From Symsagittifera roscoffensis (lineage: Eukaryota > Xenacoelomorpha > Acoela > Convolutidae), in contig NC_087067.1 of the NCBI RefSeq assembly GCF_963678635.1, forward strand, positions 7,547,716 to 7,611,715: a DNA stretch of 64,000 nt. Direction: 5' to 3'. The notes below the pieces were generated by a model, which was not told where the DNA came from, did no database searches, and saw only the letters and a list, made by a program, of their open reading frames with translations. Positions 22,421 through 34,760 of the stretch are shown piece after piece (within the stretch, counting starts at the first letter, position 1; every line of letters starts with the position of its first letter). The position numbers were made by a program, and so were the translations under genes.

Positions 22421-22920
22421 AATTAAAACAATTTTGGTCTTCCCACCTTTTAATACAATTGTCTAACAACCTCAAACGTCGAACCTTTACAAACGACCCA
22501 GACTAACTTAGGTTTTTCAAATAATTAACCATTTTACTTGTAATGAACATTGAAGAGCTTCGGCTACTCATCCTTCACTCTTTGCCGACTCAGGATAAAA
22601 CAAATCCTAAAATTAGTAAGAATCAAAAAGTACCTAACAATCTAATTGTTTTCTAATTATACTTGAACCTCGTGGGTTGATTTGTTATTCTCTCACCCTT
22701 GATCACAGATCACACCCTGAGTAGGACTAAGTTTCTTATAGAACTAAACCACATGAGAAAGTATCCAAACATTCTAACAAATTGACTCTCTCTCCAACCC
22801 GTCTATACTCGACAATTTATCCCCAGGGTTAAGTTAAACTCAAAAAAACTGTAAGGACCTACATTTTGGGACATAAAAAACCTTACCCTTGGGTTTTGCA
22901 ACCATGACTCTAACACTTAC

Positions 22921-23800
22921 CTCCAGAGACAATCTAGGAAAAAAATAAACAATCATTCTCCATAGTTGTCTAATTAAGAAAGAATGATACGATCTGGTAA
23001 TTAAACCGCATAAGCAAAAGATAGGTTACATCAGATCGAGAAAGCAAACAAAAAAGAAGGCAATAATCGCAAAACGAACACAAATCATTATTCAAAAGTT
23101 TTCAAGAACACGAAACGCAGTTTCGGAATCTGACTCAACAACAATACAAGAACTTCAATTTTTTTTAGCTCTAACCCACGACAAAATAAATTTGAAGAAA
23201 ACCAAAGACACTTTTCGGAATCAAAACCCACAACAGCATCATCTGTAAAAGGTAAACGGAGTATAAAAAATTTAAATCTTCGCAAACCAGAAGGACACTA
23301 CAATTGGAATCGACCAACAAGACTTATCGAAAGTTACACGCTAACCGTAAATCGGCACAAGAATTGTTTGAAACGATGAGAACTTCGACGATGACTCTAT
23401 ACTTCGCTTTGTTTTTCATCCACAAAGCTATCTCGCTAGATAGCAATTACAACTTTGCCACAATATAATCTCATTTTTTTGAAAAAGGAATTAGTCCATG
23501 TAAGTGAGAGTTTCCGGAAGTAAAAAGTTTGAAGAAAATTACTTGATCACTATCTACCAGGTATCAGTAGTATCACTTCAAATTTTGGCATATTTACTAT
23601 TGACATTCTACCTCCACAATCATCAAATCAACCATCACATCGAATACAAAGAGATGAAATAGAATTAGATTTTTCGAAAGTTTTCACATTTGTGGCAAAG
23701 TTTTCACAATTGTGGCAAAGTTAATTATATCAAAAAAATCACCATAAAAACTCACAAAGAGCAATTTCAATTTTCACAAATGATGTTTTTGCCATTTTTT
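22921..23800 (+). pseudogene. Decayed homologue of the pre-gag basic ORF
   Basis: Translation, broken by stops and shifts, shows CRDNLGKK, YDLVIKPHKQKIGYIRSRKQ and RTRNAVSES, then IGIDQ, NEENFDDD and HIEYK-like landmarks in the order of the two minus-strand ORFs at 14264-13350. A 22-bp tandem repeat (TTTTCACA-TTGTGGCAAAG) near 23690 interrupts it. 23800-25080 has no landmark I can place. Confidence 0.6.
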
Positions 23801-25099
23801 TAAAGTTATTTTTCTATATAAGAAACAAATGAAACATTTTGTGTATCACCACGACAAACATCTCGGCACGCAATAGTAAGACGCGAAGTTGTTCTTTTTT
23901 CTTGATTCCTAGACTCCATTTGTGAAACTCTCTCCGATAATGAGATAATACAAATAGCTAAAATGATTTACAAGGAATTCAGGTAAGGTTCAATACAGAC
24001 TATTTCCAACACAATTTAGGCGTAATTTTACAAGCAAAAACTTTCAGACCACAAACAAACGTTGAAACAAAATTGGCAGACAAAACAGACTATGTATGGG
24101 ACCTTGAATGGTCTCATGTTTTATTTTTGAATATTTGAAGCAATATTTCATGTGCAGCAATTGCAATAATTTCCCTACACAGGGGTTGTTCAAGAGTAAG
24201 TCCACTCACAACTGACAAGACATACTTAAAAAATATCGCAAAATTTAATTGTAGGACAAGCAATAATCAGCGTCTCTAGAAACCTAACACAACAAAACAT
24301 TCATACTCTATCACACTTTAAAAACAAAAAAATAGTTGAAACACTATATATAACAACACAACAAACTGTTTCCCGTTTTCATCCACTACGTACTACACCA
24401 CATAGTAAGAATAAATCTCCTTTTCTACCAATGCCATTACAATCAACGGGTAAACCATCAGTCGTTCCGAATTGTCTTATATGAATTGTCAATTAAATAG
24501 TCTAATAACTTAACGACTATCTATTAAGCAAAGACACTCTGGAAACAACTTTGCAAATCAGAAAAATGCTTTTTTCGCTAATAAAAATATTAGTAAGACC
24601 GCTCAAAATCAACACAAAATCAACCACAATAACACAATTGCACTCAACAGGCACCGAAACGAATATCCCAATCTGTAAATTTTAACGATAAAAGAAAACA
24701 TCTGACTAACAGAACTGAAAATTACGCATTTTTTCATTAAATCAAAAACCCAAATAACAGAAAATTCAAAAAAAACCAACTACAATATTCTGATGATTAA
24801 GGTTATTTTCACCAAAACCAACAACAAAAAAATAATTATCAACGAAAAAATCACTGGAATAATATATCAACCTTCAACAACCTTACAACCTTCAACAACC
24901 AAGGCAAATGCAATAACAACCTCCTCAACCACAAAACTTGGCATCACCTATTAAAACTATACAATCAAAAAAATATAGAAATACCCAAAGTTACCAACCC
25001 GAATCAATGAGAAACGTGATCCCATTACCTTACTATTTCCAACAACATGAAGTTACAAAAAATCAAATTACGAAAATTACACCAATATAAAACACCGCA

Positions 25100-25900
25100 G
25101 AACCACTGCAAATGACAATGAATCCATACCTTATCGATGGATCATCTATAACATCTGATAAACCACTCATGTTATTTACAAGAACAGATCCTGAATACTC
25201 AGTAGAAGACTACTTAAATGCTTTTACAATCAATTTAGTATTAATTATAGGCCCAGAACCTATAAATAAACCTCTACATCAAAATTAGATTAACAGACGC
25301 ACAGCACAAATACAAACCACACTCGATGGAGCCTCTCAAAATGAATTTCAGTGTTATCCAGAGAAATTAAATCCGGTTGGAAACAATTTACACAAGAATT
25401 TTCAAAAATGTTCGAAATGAACAACATCAAAGAGTTTTATGCAACGAAATGTATAGACTTCCAAATGAAACAATAGAACAACTCACATAAAAAATCAAAA
25501 CTTCGGTACGAAAAGCTTATTCTCTCAAAATATATGACTACAAAAATACGAAAATGACAGAAATCCTAATGATAAATCTAACACCACAATTTCGAAAATT
25601 GCAACAAAAGAGAGTATACATGTATACAACTAGTATACAAGTTAGAACAAGCTGAAATGACAATGAAACTATAGGAAACGGAAATAAGTTTAAAACTACA
25701 ATGCTTAAATACTGTTCAGACAACAACATCACATTTTTACAATATTCAAGAATCTGACAATGATTTAGAAGAAAAAACTACTCAAATCCTAAACATCTAT
25801 GAAAAGAACCCAAAATTAAATTATAATTCTTCATTCAAAACATGGTGTAATTATTGCCGCAGATAAGGACATAGCAATGCTAAATGCAGACAAAAAAACA
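25100..25900 (+). pseudogene. Capsid region and CCHC zinc knuckle of gag, decayed
   Basis: Frames around 25117-25330 give PYLIDGSSITS, EYSVEDYLNAFTINL and QTTLDGASQNEF, a gypsy-type capsid core pattern. The end of the capsid (KLEQAEMTMKL) is near 25640. The knuckle CNYCRR-stop-GHSNAKC occupies 25846-25887. A serine/arginine/asparagine-rich tail continues to about 26400. Many stops. Confidence 0.7.
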
Positions 25901-27170
25901 AGATAATTTAAATAAACCACAAAAATACAAAGAACCAATTAAATCTTTTTATCAATATATGGAAAAAGATCAGAGTTTATCGAACAAAAACATTCGAAGT
26001 AATAATAGCTCAGAGAAACCCTTCCCGAATAGCTATAGTAAGAACAGATCACAACCCTCTTAGTCTAAAAGTTTTTGCGGAAGATCCTCAGGTCGACCAA
26101 ATTCACAGAAAAGTTCAAAAAATTGAAGTAGCAGATAAGACTGCCAAATTAATCAGCATCGAAATAATTACTCTCGATCAAAATGTAAAAGAAGTAATTG
26201 CTCTCTGAAAAGAATCTATTCAAATGACCGCTCAAGAATTTCTTCAAACAACCGCAGTCGAAATTGTTCAACTAATCGTAATCGAAATTATTCTAATAGT
26301 AGCTCACAAAACTGTTCTAACAACAGACCAATAATAATAATTAAAAAAATAGATCCCGTGATAGTTTTTAGAAATAAAAACAACAACTATCAAAACAGAT
26401 AAAGAAAATATTCTCATTCACCACATCAAAATTTCTCACAATATTCAAATGGACAAAATGAAAGAAAAAACTTCAGAAGTAGTACACCAAAACATCGAAG
26501 ACAAATGAGTAAAGTTCAATCTACAAATGGAAAAATGAAACAAGCCCAGATCCCCCTTGTATTGACAATACAGAAAATTCAGAACTCCAACTAAAACATA
26601 TACACCATGAAAGCAAAGAAGACGAAAAAGAAACAGAAAACCCATTATTCATTAACACGCTTAGATTATAACATGAATACGAAACACCAATTGAATCGAA
26701 TTATTATCAGAATGATTATATACTAATTCAGAACCTCAAGAGCCAAGAAACGAACAAGAAAACACAAATTAAACTCCTCATTTTGTTGAGAACAACTCAA
26801 GTATGAATAATATGTTCAACCACAAGCATGAATGAAATTTTCAACCACAAGATCCTGAAAAAAAATCGACTCTGACGCAGAATCAAACAGTTTTAACATT
26901 CCTATATGGAATTAAATTCATAATCTACAACCAAAACTTTTCATTTTCAAAACTTCAGGTAAACTAGCCACTTCACAAGGCACAAGTTTTACAAACTAAG
27001 GAAGGATCCAATTATTACTTAAACCAGCTCATATTAAATAACAAAATAAACTTTCACAAAAATTCTTCAAACAAATAATACATTTAACATATAATAAACA
27101 TATTTTAATTGGAGTATCACTCAATTGAGAATATTTTCAATATATAAGCATCTCAAACAGTAAAAATCGA

Positions 27171-27602
27171 ATGAAAGAACAATATACAGATCTCAAAAAA
27201 AAAACATCTCAAACGTTTTTTCAAAGATTGAAAAAAAAACAACCCCCATTTTTCTCAAAACTTTTCCTCTATATAATCAGCAAAGAAAAACATTTAAAAA
27301 CCTTCACAGGACATACATATGACTTTTTTATCGACCAGGTTCATCTAAATAACAATGATCAGAATAAACAGAAACTTTATTTGTCTGACCTTGAACTCGA
27401 ACTTTTTCATAAGTTTTTTAAAGTAACGATTTCATCCATAAAACATAATAAAAACACAATTACAGTTACAATAGAATTACACTTTTATTATCATTCACCA
27501 TACAAAACAACACTTCCTTTAGGAGTCTTAGGATGCGAAGCAATGCAACATTTCATCTTTCTCATGAAAGAGCATAGAGCATACAGAGTAAATAACATTT
27601 AA
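27171..27602 (+). pseudogene. Open frame between gag and RT, probably protease-to-RT spacer
   Basis: 143 codons open, with DFFIDQVHLNNNDQNK and LPLGVLGCEAMQHFIFL. It lies in the element's direction between the knuckle and the RT. No DTG/DSG protease site was found in it. Likely a surviving open piece of the element polyprotein rather than a separate gene. Confidence 0.4.
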
Positions 27603-27839
27603 AACTATTAGATATCTGTCAATCAACAAACCTTAATGAAAAACTATCCAGTAATCATATTACAAATGATTCAAAAAGAAACACAGATTAAACTCCTTGT
27701 ATTAAACCAGCTTTTCAAATATCAAAATATACGGATAAACAAAATCAACTTCGGACAATCTTTAAATTTCAACATTCTCAAATTAATCAGCAAGTATTTG
27801 AACCATTAACAGATTATTATTAAAATTTCCCATGGTTTA

Positions 27840-29170
27840 GGCCACATGAAAATTTGATGTATAAAAAATACACTCACTAATACACCTTCCACTTAAATGC
27901 AACGCAGTTTTCAAAAAACAACGTGCAAACGAAGTCCCAATACACATGCAAAACAAATTAAACATAACTTTTGACATTTTTGAACAATTATCTTGAACAA
28001 TTCTTGAAATTATATCACCAGTAAACAAAGAACAACAACCCAAAGAAAACAGATTTATAATTCAGTTATGATTCTTGCTAAAAGAGAATTACTCAAAATC
28101 GTTCTAGATGCACGATATTTGAACTCTCTAAATGATGAATCAAAATCCAATTGGCCGATAGAACCAATACAAGTAATGCAACCAAAACAAAAATAAATTG
28201 ACACTAACATACCACCGCAGATAAGAATAGTGCATATAATCAAAAGCCAGTAGAAGAGCAAACACGTCGATTGACACTTTTTGTTATTGGAAATCAGCAA
28301 TACGAAGTTATTAGACTACTTTACGGCATATCCTAAGGAACAACACCTTTTTCTACTTTTATGAGTAAGATCTTTAGACCACTAATTCTAAGTAAAACTG
28401 TCATTACTTGTCTGGACGATGTTTTTTCCGCAATCACAAACAAAAAAAAATTGTTCAAAGTTTTAGACATATAACACCAAATCTTGTGAAAAGAAAACAT
28501 GAAAGCAGCCCCAGATGAATCACATTTTTCGTTACTCGTGTAAAATTCCTTGGACACAATTTTGAAGGCACCACAATAACATTTTCAAAATTTCGAATCC
28601 TTGCATTTTTAAAATTTAATCAACATCAAAAAATAAGAATATCAAAAAATTCCTTGGAAAGCTAAACTTTTCAGAAAATCTGTTTTTAAAATGCAACTGT
28701 ATCTCAGACCATTCTACAACACTCTTGCACAACAAAATAATTTTGAATGGATATTGGAACATCAAGAACGCTTCGATGAAATTAAAACCTTCTAACGTAA
28801 CAAATTCCAAGTACAATTGTAGACTCAGACCAACCATTCTACGCTATGTGCGATGCTTTCAATTTTGGAATTTGCTATTCAATTTTACAATATCGTCAAG
28901 GCACTAATAAAATGAACCTTATATCAGCAAATTCAATACTTTTTACACAAGCAGAACTCAGTCTTTCCACAATTATGAAAAAATGAAAAGCCATTGTTTT
29001 TACACTGAATTCTTTATATTTGGATCAGAACATCAAACAATTTTATTTACAGATCATGAGCCAATATTTTTTCTATTTACACAGAAATCTAATCCTAACC
29101 AGAGAGTCTACAGATTTGATCAGCAGGCAGAACGCTGCTTTACCAGACACACTCAGTCGAAATACTCCAC
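27840..29170 (+). pseudogene. Reverse transcriptase and RNase H, decayed
   Basis: RT landmarks are RLLYGIS near 28310 and the catalytic region CLDDVFSA (28408-28430), followed by NMKAAPDESHF. RNase H landmarks are FYAMCDAFNFGI near 28840, LFTDHEPIFFLFTQKS near 29042 and LPDTLSRNTPPELL near 29140. Frames change repeatedly and stops are frequent. Confidence 0.75.
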
Positions 29171-29699
29171 CCGAACTACTTACATGAAAAACAACTGTAG
29201 AGATACGGCAAAATATAAATTTTTCTCGCAAAAGACAAAACATCGCCACGTTTAGAATGTAAGCACGCAGTAAAAATTGCTCCAATACCAAACAGACCCA
29301 TTATATCTAGATTGCCAACAAAGTAGACCTATTAGGTACAAATACGTTTAAACCTTTATCATATTCATCAGGGATAAAAAGAATCACACAACTGAAAGCT
29401 CATCAACAAAAACCACCACTAAATAAATCTTTTTCCTTATTAGAAAAAAAGACCTAAAGGGCATAATAAAACTCTCAGGCCCTCCGAGTCAAGTCAAAAA
29501 TACATAATTAACAATATCTTTGTTTACAAGGCCTCCTACATTCCTCTATCACAGTACGAAATTCAAAACATTTTCCTCCCCAACACAGAAGTATTAAAAC
29601 TACAGTTTTTATAGAAAAAACAAAATCTTGACCCTGTTATCAGACAATATAAATCTTGTTCAAAAAATGAAACGAAACCCATTGAAATTGATATCAAAA

Positions 29700-30500
29700 C
29701 AGTAAAAAACCTTACTCCGATATTTCCGAAAAAATTAAAAAACGATAAATGAAAATACTGACATCTTAGAATATACTTACCTAGAAACAAAAATATTCTG
29801 TTTACCACCAAAACTAATGTCGAGAGCATTTCACATATATATTCGTTGAATACAAAAGGACCTGTAGGATCAGAAAAAAAACATCAACTTAACCTAAGTC
29901 ACCAATATGCATAAAAGTACTTTCCAATGATTGAATTACAAGCCAGTTAAGCAAACCCTTTCCATAACAAAGACAAAAAGCAGATAAAAAAGACTTTAAA
30001 GGACAAAGTTTATATTTTAACGTTAGAATTTGGTTTCATACAAAAAGACTATTATCTCCCTCTTCAGAAGGAAACTCCTCTATAATGGTAATAGTAGATG
30101 CTTTTTACACATGATGTAGCACTCCACCGTGCGCCCCATTGTATCGTTTAATATGCAAACACAATACTTTACGAAAACTGGATAGAAAAGTTTGGCTGTC
30201 TGAAATCCTTGTCACAGACAATGGAACAGAGTTACAATGAAATAATTAGCCTATGTCGTCTTTATAACATCAAACAAAAACCCAGAACATCACATGCCCC
30301 ATGGACAATTGGATTAGTCGATGGTATGAATTGTTCCCTACAAGTTTACCCTTGAAGTATTGTAAACAGAAACAACCAGGATTCAAATATACACCGAATC
30401 GTTAGCAGATGTAAAACTATTCCCATTAGCCTATACTTTTCAGGTTACAACAACAATTGGATAATAACCATATGAAAAGCTCTCAGCTAATTTGTCGAAA
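29700..30500 (+). pseudogene. Integrase core, decayed
   Basis: Two aspartate motifs of the DDE core are visible: MVIVDAFYT (30084-30110) and ILVTDNGTELQ (30204-30237). The zinc-binding part is not clear. 30500-31089 probably holds the C-terminal end. Confidence 0.65.
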
Positions 30501-31089
30501 AATGCTCAAGGTTATTGTGAACCAACAATTTATTCAATTGGTTATAAATTACCACTTCACACTCATAACGAAGATCAATTTCACCATCAGCAAAATTTAA
30601 AACTAGTTTTTTGAACTCACCGAGATTGGATTTTGAACAGAAATTTATCAGAAAATTGCAACGAAACTATTACAAAGACAAAACCTCCAATCTCAGATAA
30701 ATTCAGGCTTTTTGCCAGGATCCAACCTGAAAGTAGGAACAATCGTTTTCATTCTAAAGTATGTAATTCAAGAAAGAATCTCAAAAAAAATTACAACACA
30801 TTTAAAAAGGACCATACCAAAATATAGAAAAACCTACAGAAGTCACATATAATGTAACAGACCCCATCAAAAAGAAATAGTACACATAAAAACAATCTTC
30901 TACCATACTCTTCAAAAAAGTAGGTTCTTCGTGAAATAATACAATTATAATCCTTTACAGGACTACATATTCGCATTTTTGACAAAACAAAGGAAACGAA
31001 TGGTCAAAAAGTGTCAACAAACTTTCATCATTTACCGCGATCTTTTGAAATCATTCCGAAAACAAATCAGAAAAATCTCCAAAACTAAT

Positions 31090-31289
31090 NNNNNNNNNNN
31101 NNNNNNNNNNNNNNNNNNNNNNNNNNNNNNNNNNNNNNNNNNNNNNNNNNNNNNNNNNNNNNNNNNNNNNNNNNNNNNNNNNNNNNNNNNNNNNNNNNNN
31201 NNNNNNNNNNNNNNNNNNNNNNNNNNNNNNNNNNNNNNNNNNNNNNNNNNNNNNNNNNNNNNNNNNNNNNNNNNNNNNNNNNNNNNNNN
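31090..31289. other. Assembly gap (200 N)
   Basis: Exactly 200 unknown bases, a common placeholder size. It falls where the 3' end and LTR of the plus-strand element should be. Confidence 0.95.
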
Positions 31290-32587
31290 CCACACCCGAA
31301 CGAGAACTGCACCTCTTTTAACAACCCCCTTGCCTCAATTTACTGCACTCCCAGGTAGTAAAGTTCAACTGATGTTTTACTATTTTCTACCCCCTCGGGG
31401 CTAAGTATAGGGGAAGATAAACTGGAGAAGATGACAAAAAAGGTGGGGTTGAGTAACCCCCCCCCCCCTTCAACCATTAAATAAACCCACTGCCTGTTTC
31501 AGCCATCAAACAACCCCAACACCCGTTTAACTCCTCTAACGCCCCTCCCCCGAACCCCATCCCCTTGAACGTTAGTGGCAGGTTGGTCTGTCGGCGAAGA
31601 ATGGCGATTGTGGCTAAAAAAACAATATGAAGAAATTTTAAACTGCATTACGCACAAATATCACTAAACAAGAGGTCAATTGACTAAGGAAAAGTTCGGA
31701 AGTTTCACAAAAAACCTCTTAATCAAAATTTTTTTTCAACATAAAAATTATAACGAAAATAATATACTTTTAATGGATTTGAAATGATGATTTTGCAACT
31801 TTGCTGATACCGAAAAAAACCACAATTTTGTCCGTTAGAATACATGGGAGCTGGGTGCGGGAAAAAAACTTGAAAAAGAAGCAATTGTTATCATCTTAAG
31901 AAACCAACTGGAAAAAAATCCTCATCTTGAAGCTTGAACTTAAAAACTTTTGATATTGAAAAACCACAAAATTCTTTTCAAAGAGCTAAATTCAAAAAAG
32001 TTTGACTATTTTATTGCTATTTAAAAAAAACTGCTTAAAAACCGGTGGTTATATACAGAAAGTCTTAGGTGTGTAAAGTTAGTATTGCGTTGCTTTGATG
32101 CGGAAAAAAAGTGTGTTTCGCAAATATCAAAGCATATAACCAAAGCTGATACAATGTGATTAAGTTTTTTTCTCATTCGAAGATTTCAATTCTAGCATGA
32201 CTGCTGGCTATCAATTAGCAGCAGAAAAAATATTGATTAAGTTATCTGCGGAAGTTCATCTACAGTTCTAATTAAAAATAGAATTTTTAGAAAACTAAAT
32301 ATTTTAGTGCGGCGTGAATCTCGGCCGCGTGAGTTTTGTTAGTATTTTTTTATTCGGAACTCATTCATTCGGTGTGAAAAATTCACAAATTTTGGCAGCA
32401 ACACGAAATTCGTTTCGTGTGCACTGCTTCACTCTTATTTTCTTTTGGTATCAATAACTGAATCAGGATAGACCATGCATTCTAATGAATATATCAGTTT
32501 ATATTATCGATTTATCAGATAATTTAGCCTACAATTTGTTCTGATTTTAGTACTTAATAATTGACAAACAAACCGAAATTGTTTCAG
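31290..32587. other. Non-coding stretch right of the gap
   Basis: The first 300 bases are C-rich (CCCCTC, CCCCCAC runs; 12 C near 31449), unlike the neighbourhood. The rest is ordinary AT-rich sequence without an exon or RNA gene I can support. Confidence 0.5.
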
Positions 32588-32591
32588 CAAA

Positions 32592-32678
32592 ATGGCCATT
32601 TTCGAAACCATAAGTCGTCAACAGTTGTGCAACAGGTTTAGAGTGATCTTTATAGTGCTTGTTTCTTTCTCATTGGTT
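32592..32678 (+). CDS. Candidate first exon with a hydrophobic segment
   Basis: After an acceptor (ATTGTTTCAG at 32578-32587) an ATG opens four bases in and reads 29 codons to a GTAAGG donor. The peptide begins MAIFETISRQQLCNRF and continues VIFIVLVSFSLV, a basic-then-hydrophobic pattern like a signal anchor. No partner exon was found, and the gypsy element begins 540 bp downstream. It may belong to a gene interrupted by that element, or be chance. Confidence 0.3.
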
Positions 32679-33220
32679 GTAAGGTTTTCAATACTAGCTC
32701 CCAATTTTGAAATTTAAGCCTCACACACTTTGTTTAAGTGCAGACATATTTTCTCCCCTTTTTCAAGTAAACGCAAGGGGCGGGGAAAATGCTTTAAAGT
32801 CACTTGAAGTGTTCGAATGGTGTGGGTATTTTCTAATACAACAACTCTTGATTTTTTTTAAAATCAAAGATTGTTAATCGGCCAGTTTTTTGCATGTGTC
32901 ATGAGGCGACCTTCGGTACCTCGCTCACAACTTGTCCTTTAGCTGCAGATTTATTATAATTGCTTATTCAATGTCACAGATATGGCCTATACCGAGTGCC
33001 ACGCTGTGCGTGGTCACTCTGTTGTTTTGTTACATCGTTTGTTAGATGTCTATTTATCTCTTCCTCAAACTCTATATTCTCTTGGTCAAAGTTTAACTAG
33101 TAAATACCAAATTGGAACTAAGTATCTAAAACTAACTTTTGCAACTAACTAAACAACTAATCTATCAATTTACTTCTACTGAACAACTATGTTTTGACTC
33201 GTTATTTTTCGGCAAATGTC
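32679..33220. other. Left flank or 5' untranslated region of the gypsy element
   Basis: No LTR could be confirmed because the 3' end of the element is missing. GTGTCATGAGGCGACC..CGAGTGCCACGCTGTGCGTGG near 32900-33020 is GC-richer than its surroundings and may be LTR or leader. Confidence 0.35.
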
Positions 33221-34270
33221 ATGGCGCAGCCAGCAGTTTCTGTGAATGAAGACAGGACTGACCTGTTAGGTATTCCACCCTTTTGGGCGAAGCCATCTGT
33301 TAATCCGATATTCCTTTTGGGAATCTTGGATAGGTCAATTCTTCCTAGCAGTGGGTCTAAAAGATAATATCAACCCTCAAGACCTTTTAGTAGAAACTAC
33401 AGAAATCATCGATGATCCCCCCAAAACCAGAGGCAGTTGGTCCTGGAGAAGACGCTGGGGAGGCGAATGCTCGAGTCATCCGAGATCAAGCTGCAGTTCG
33501 TAGAGTAACTGAATTAAATGTTGAGCACCGAAGAAAAGGTCCTAGAATCACCCAAAACTGGTTTTATCACGAAGCTGAGGCTCGTTTGAAGTCACGCTCG
33601 TTCTTCGCATTAGGAAACGAAGGAAAGAGAAGTTTTGCAGACTCCTTTCCCCACACGGATATTAGCGTTACTCCTTTTCGAGGCTTTTATAATGGCTGTG
33701 AGACGCTGTTCAAGGTGGAACGAGACTATACTGTCGAACATACTAAGCTTTATAACACTGTATTAATGCTGGACAATGAATGATACTTTCTCTTCATTCT
33801 ATGCTCGACATAGCGCTCAGATTGCCACGTGTAATTGGCCCAACGCTCAAGAAACGGAAACTCTGAAAGATCGTTTTATTGGACGAATTCGTGACGTTGA
33901 TGTCCAGCAACAACTAATTAAGGCAAAGACGGATTAGGATAATACCTTTAAGCTCGCACTGGGGTGTGAAAAAACGGCTAGTACGTCCGCTCAGTTCCAA
34001 AAACTACTTCCACACAATCAGTTTTCCAATACTTTAAAATTTAAACAAGAATCCACTTTCTCAATTCAGTCGTCTCGAGGAAAACTTAAATATCCTCAAA
34101 ATCAAACCAATCGACAAAACACGCAAAGCAACCAAGGGAACAAATCGTGCTACTTCTGTGGTAATCCTTTTAGTCCGGATCACAGAAAATCTTGCCCAGC
34201 TCGCGAAGTTGCGTGTAATCATTGCACGAAACGTGGTCACTTTGCTAAGAGTTGTAATTCATCAAAACGA
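33221..34270 (+). pseudogene. gag of the gypsy element
   Basis: ATG at 33221 reads MAQPAVSVNEDRTDLLGI, then IPPFWAKP and a stop at 33365-33367. A second open stretch (33412-33783) contains FKVERDYTVEHTKLYNTVLM. A four-base direct repeat (AATGAATG) at 33777-33784 shifts the frame, after which FSSFYARHSAQIATCNW and RFIGRIRDVDVQQQLIKAK follow. Two knuckles at 34148-34255: CYFCGNPFSPDHRKSC (wider than usual, CX2CX7HX3C) and CNHCTKRGHFAKSC (standard CX2CX4HX4C). Confidence 0.85.
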
Positions 34271-34760
34271 CGAGTGAATTTGGTTCACAAAAACGAGGAG
34301 GCGTCGGGTCCTTCGATCGACTGTAATTTTATAGACGTTGAGTACGATAGCGAATCAGAGTATGGTATTCTGCAGTTAGAAAGTATCGAGCTTCTCAAGT
34401 CAAACAGAGGGAAACCTAGAAGCCTTAGTATTCAGTTACGTTCAGGTCATAGCTTCTTTTACTCAACCGTTGACACGGGAAGTTCGGTTTCGTTCCTCAA
34501 AAAACGCAATTGTGACTTTTTACTACAACGTAACCCGTCTATCGAATTCCGTGACAACACACGATACCCTATAGATACTTTGTAAGTTGATTACAATAAG
34601 AAACCAATTCGTCTTCTCGGGTCAATTCGCATTCCGATCTCTTCTAGGGTCTGGAAAGTGGAGGAGGCTCTTTTCCTCGTCTCTGAAAATAGAACTCGAA
34701 ACCTTTTGGGTGTGGGCTTGCAAGATCAACTAGGTTTGGTAACTACTCAATTGAGCGCGG
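34271..34760 (+). pseudogene. Aspartic protease of the gypsy element
   Basis: Catalytic loop STVDTGSSVSFL at 34463-34498. An in-frame stop at 34583-34585 lies between the active-site loop and the C-terminal NLLGVGLQDQLG segment (34705-34740), which takes the place of the usual I.LG.D/N segment. Reading frame is otherwise kept. Confidence 0.8.

Larger units (their letters stand above)
21314..31089 (+). mobile_element. Decayed Ty3/gypsy-like LTR retrotransposon, plus-strand copy
   Basis: About 9.8 kb in the order LTR, leader, basic ORF, capsid, CCHC knuckle, spacer with probable protease remnant, reverse transcriptase, RNase H, integrase; the gap at 31090 cuts it where the 3' LTR would be. Every frame carries many stops, so it is an old copy. 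It is head-to-head with the relative at 12999-15831 (5' ends 5.5 kb apart). The RT-RNase H-IN order and the CCHC knuckle place it in the Ty3/gypsy group; I cannot assign a clade by eye. Confidence 0.82.

Noticed and set aside
26445-29829. Minus-strand ORFs in 26-30 kb (several of 60-88 codons) as genes
   Set aside because: They are antisense to the decayed gypsy element and contain only hydrophobic, Phe/Leu-rich translations of A-rich DNA.
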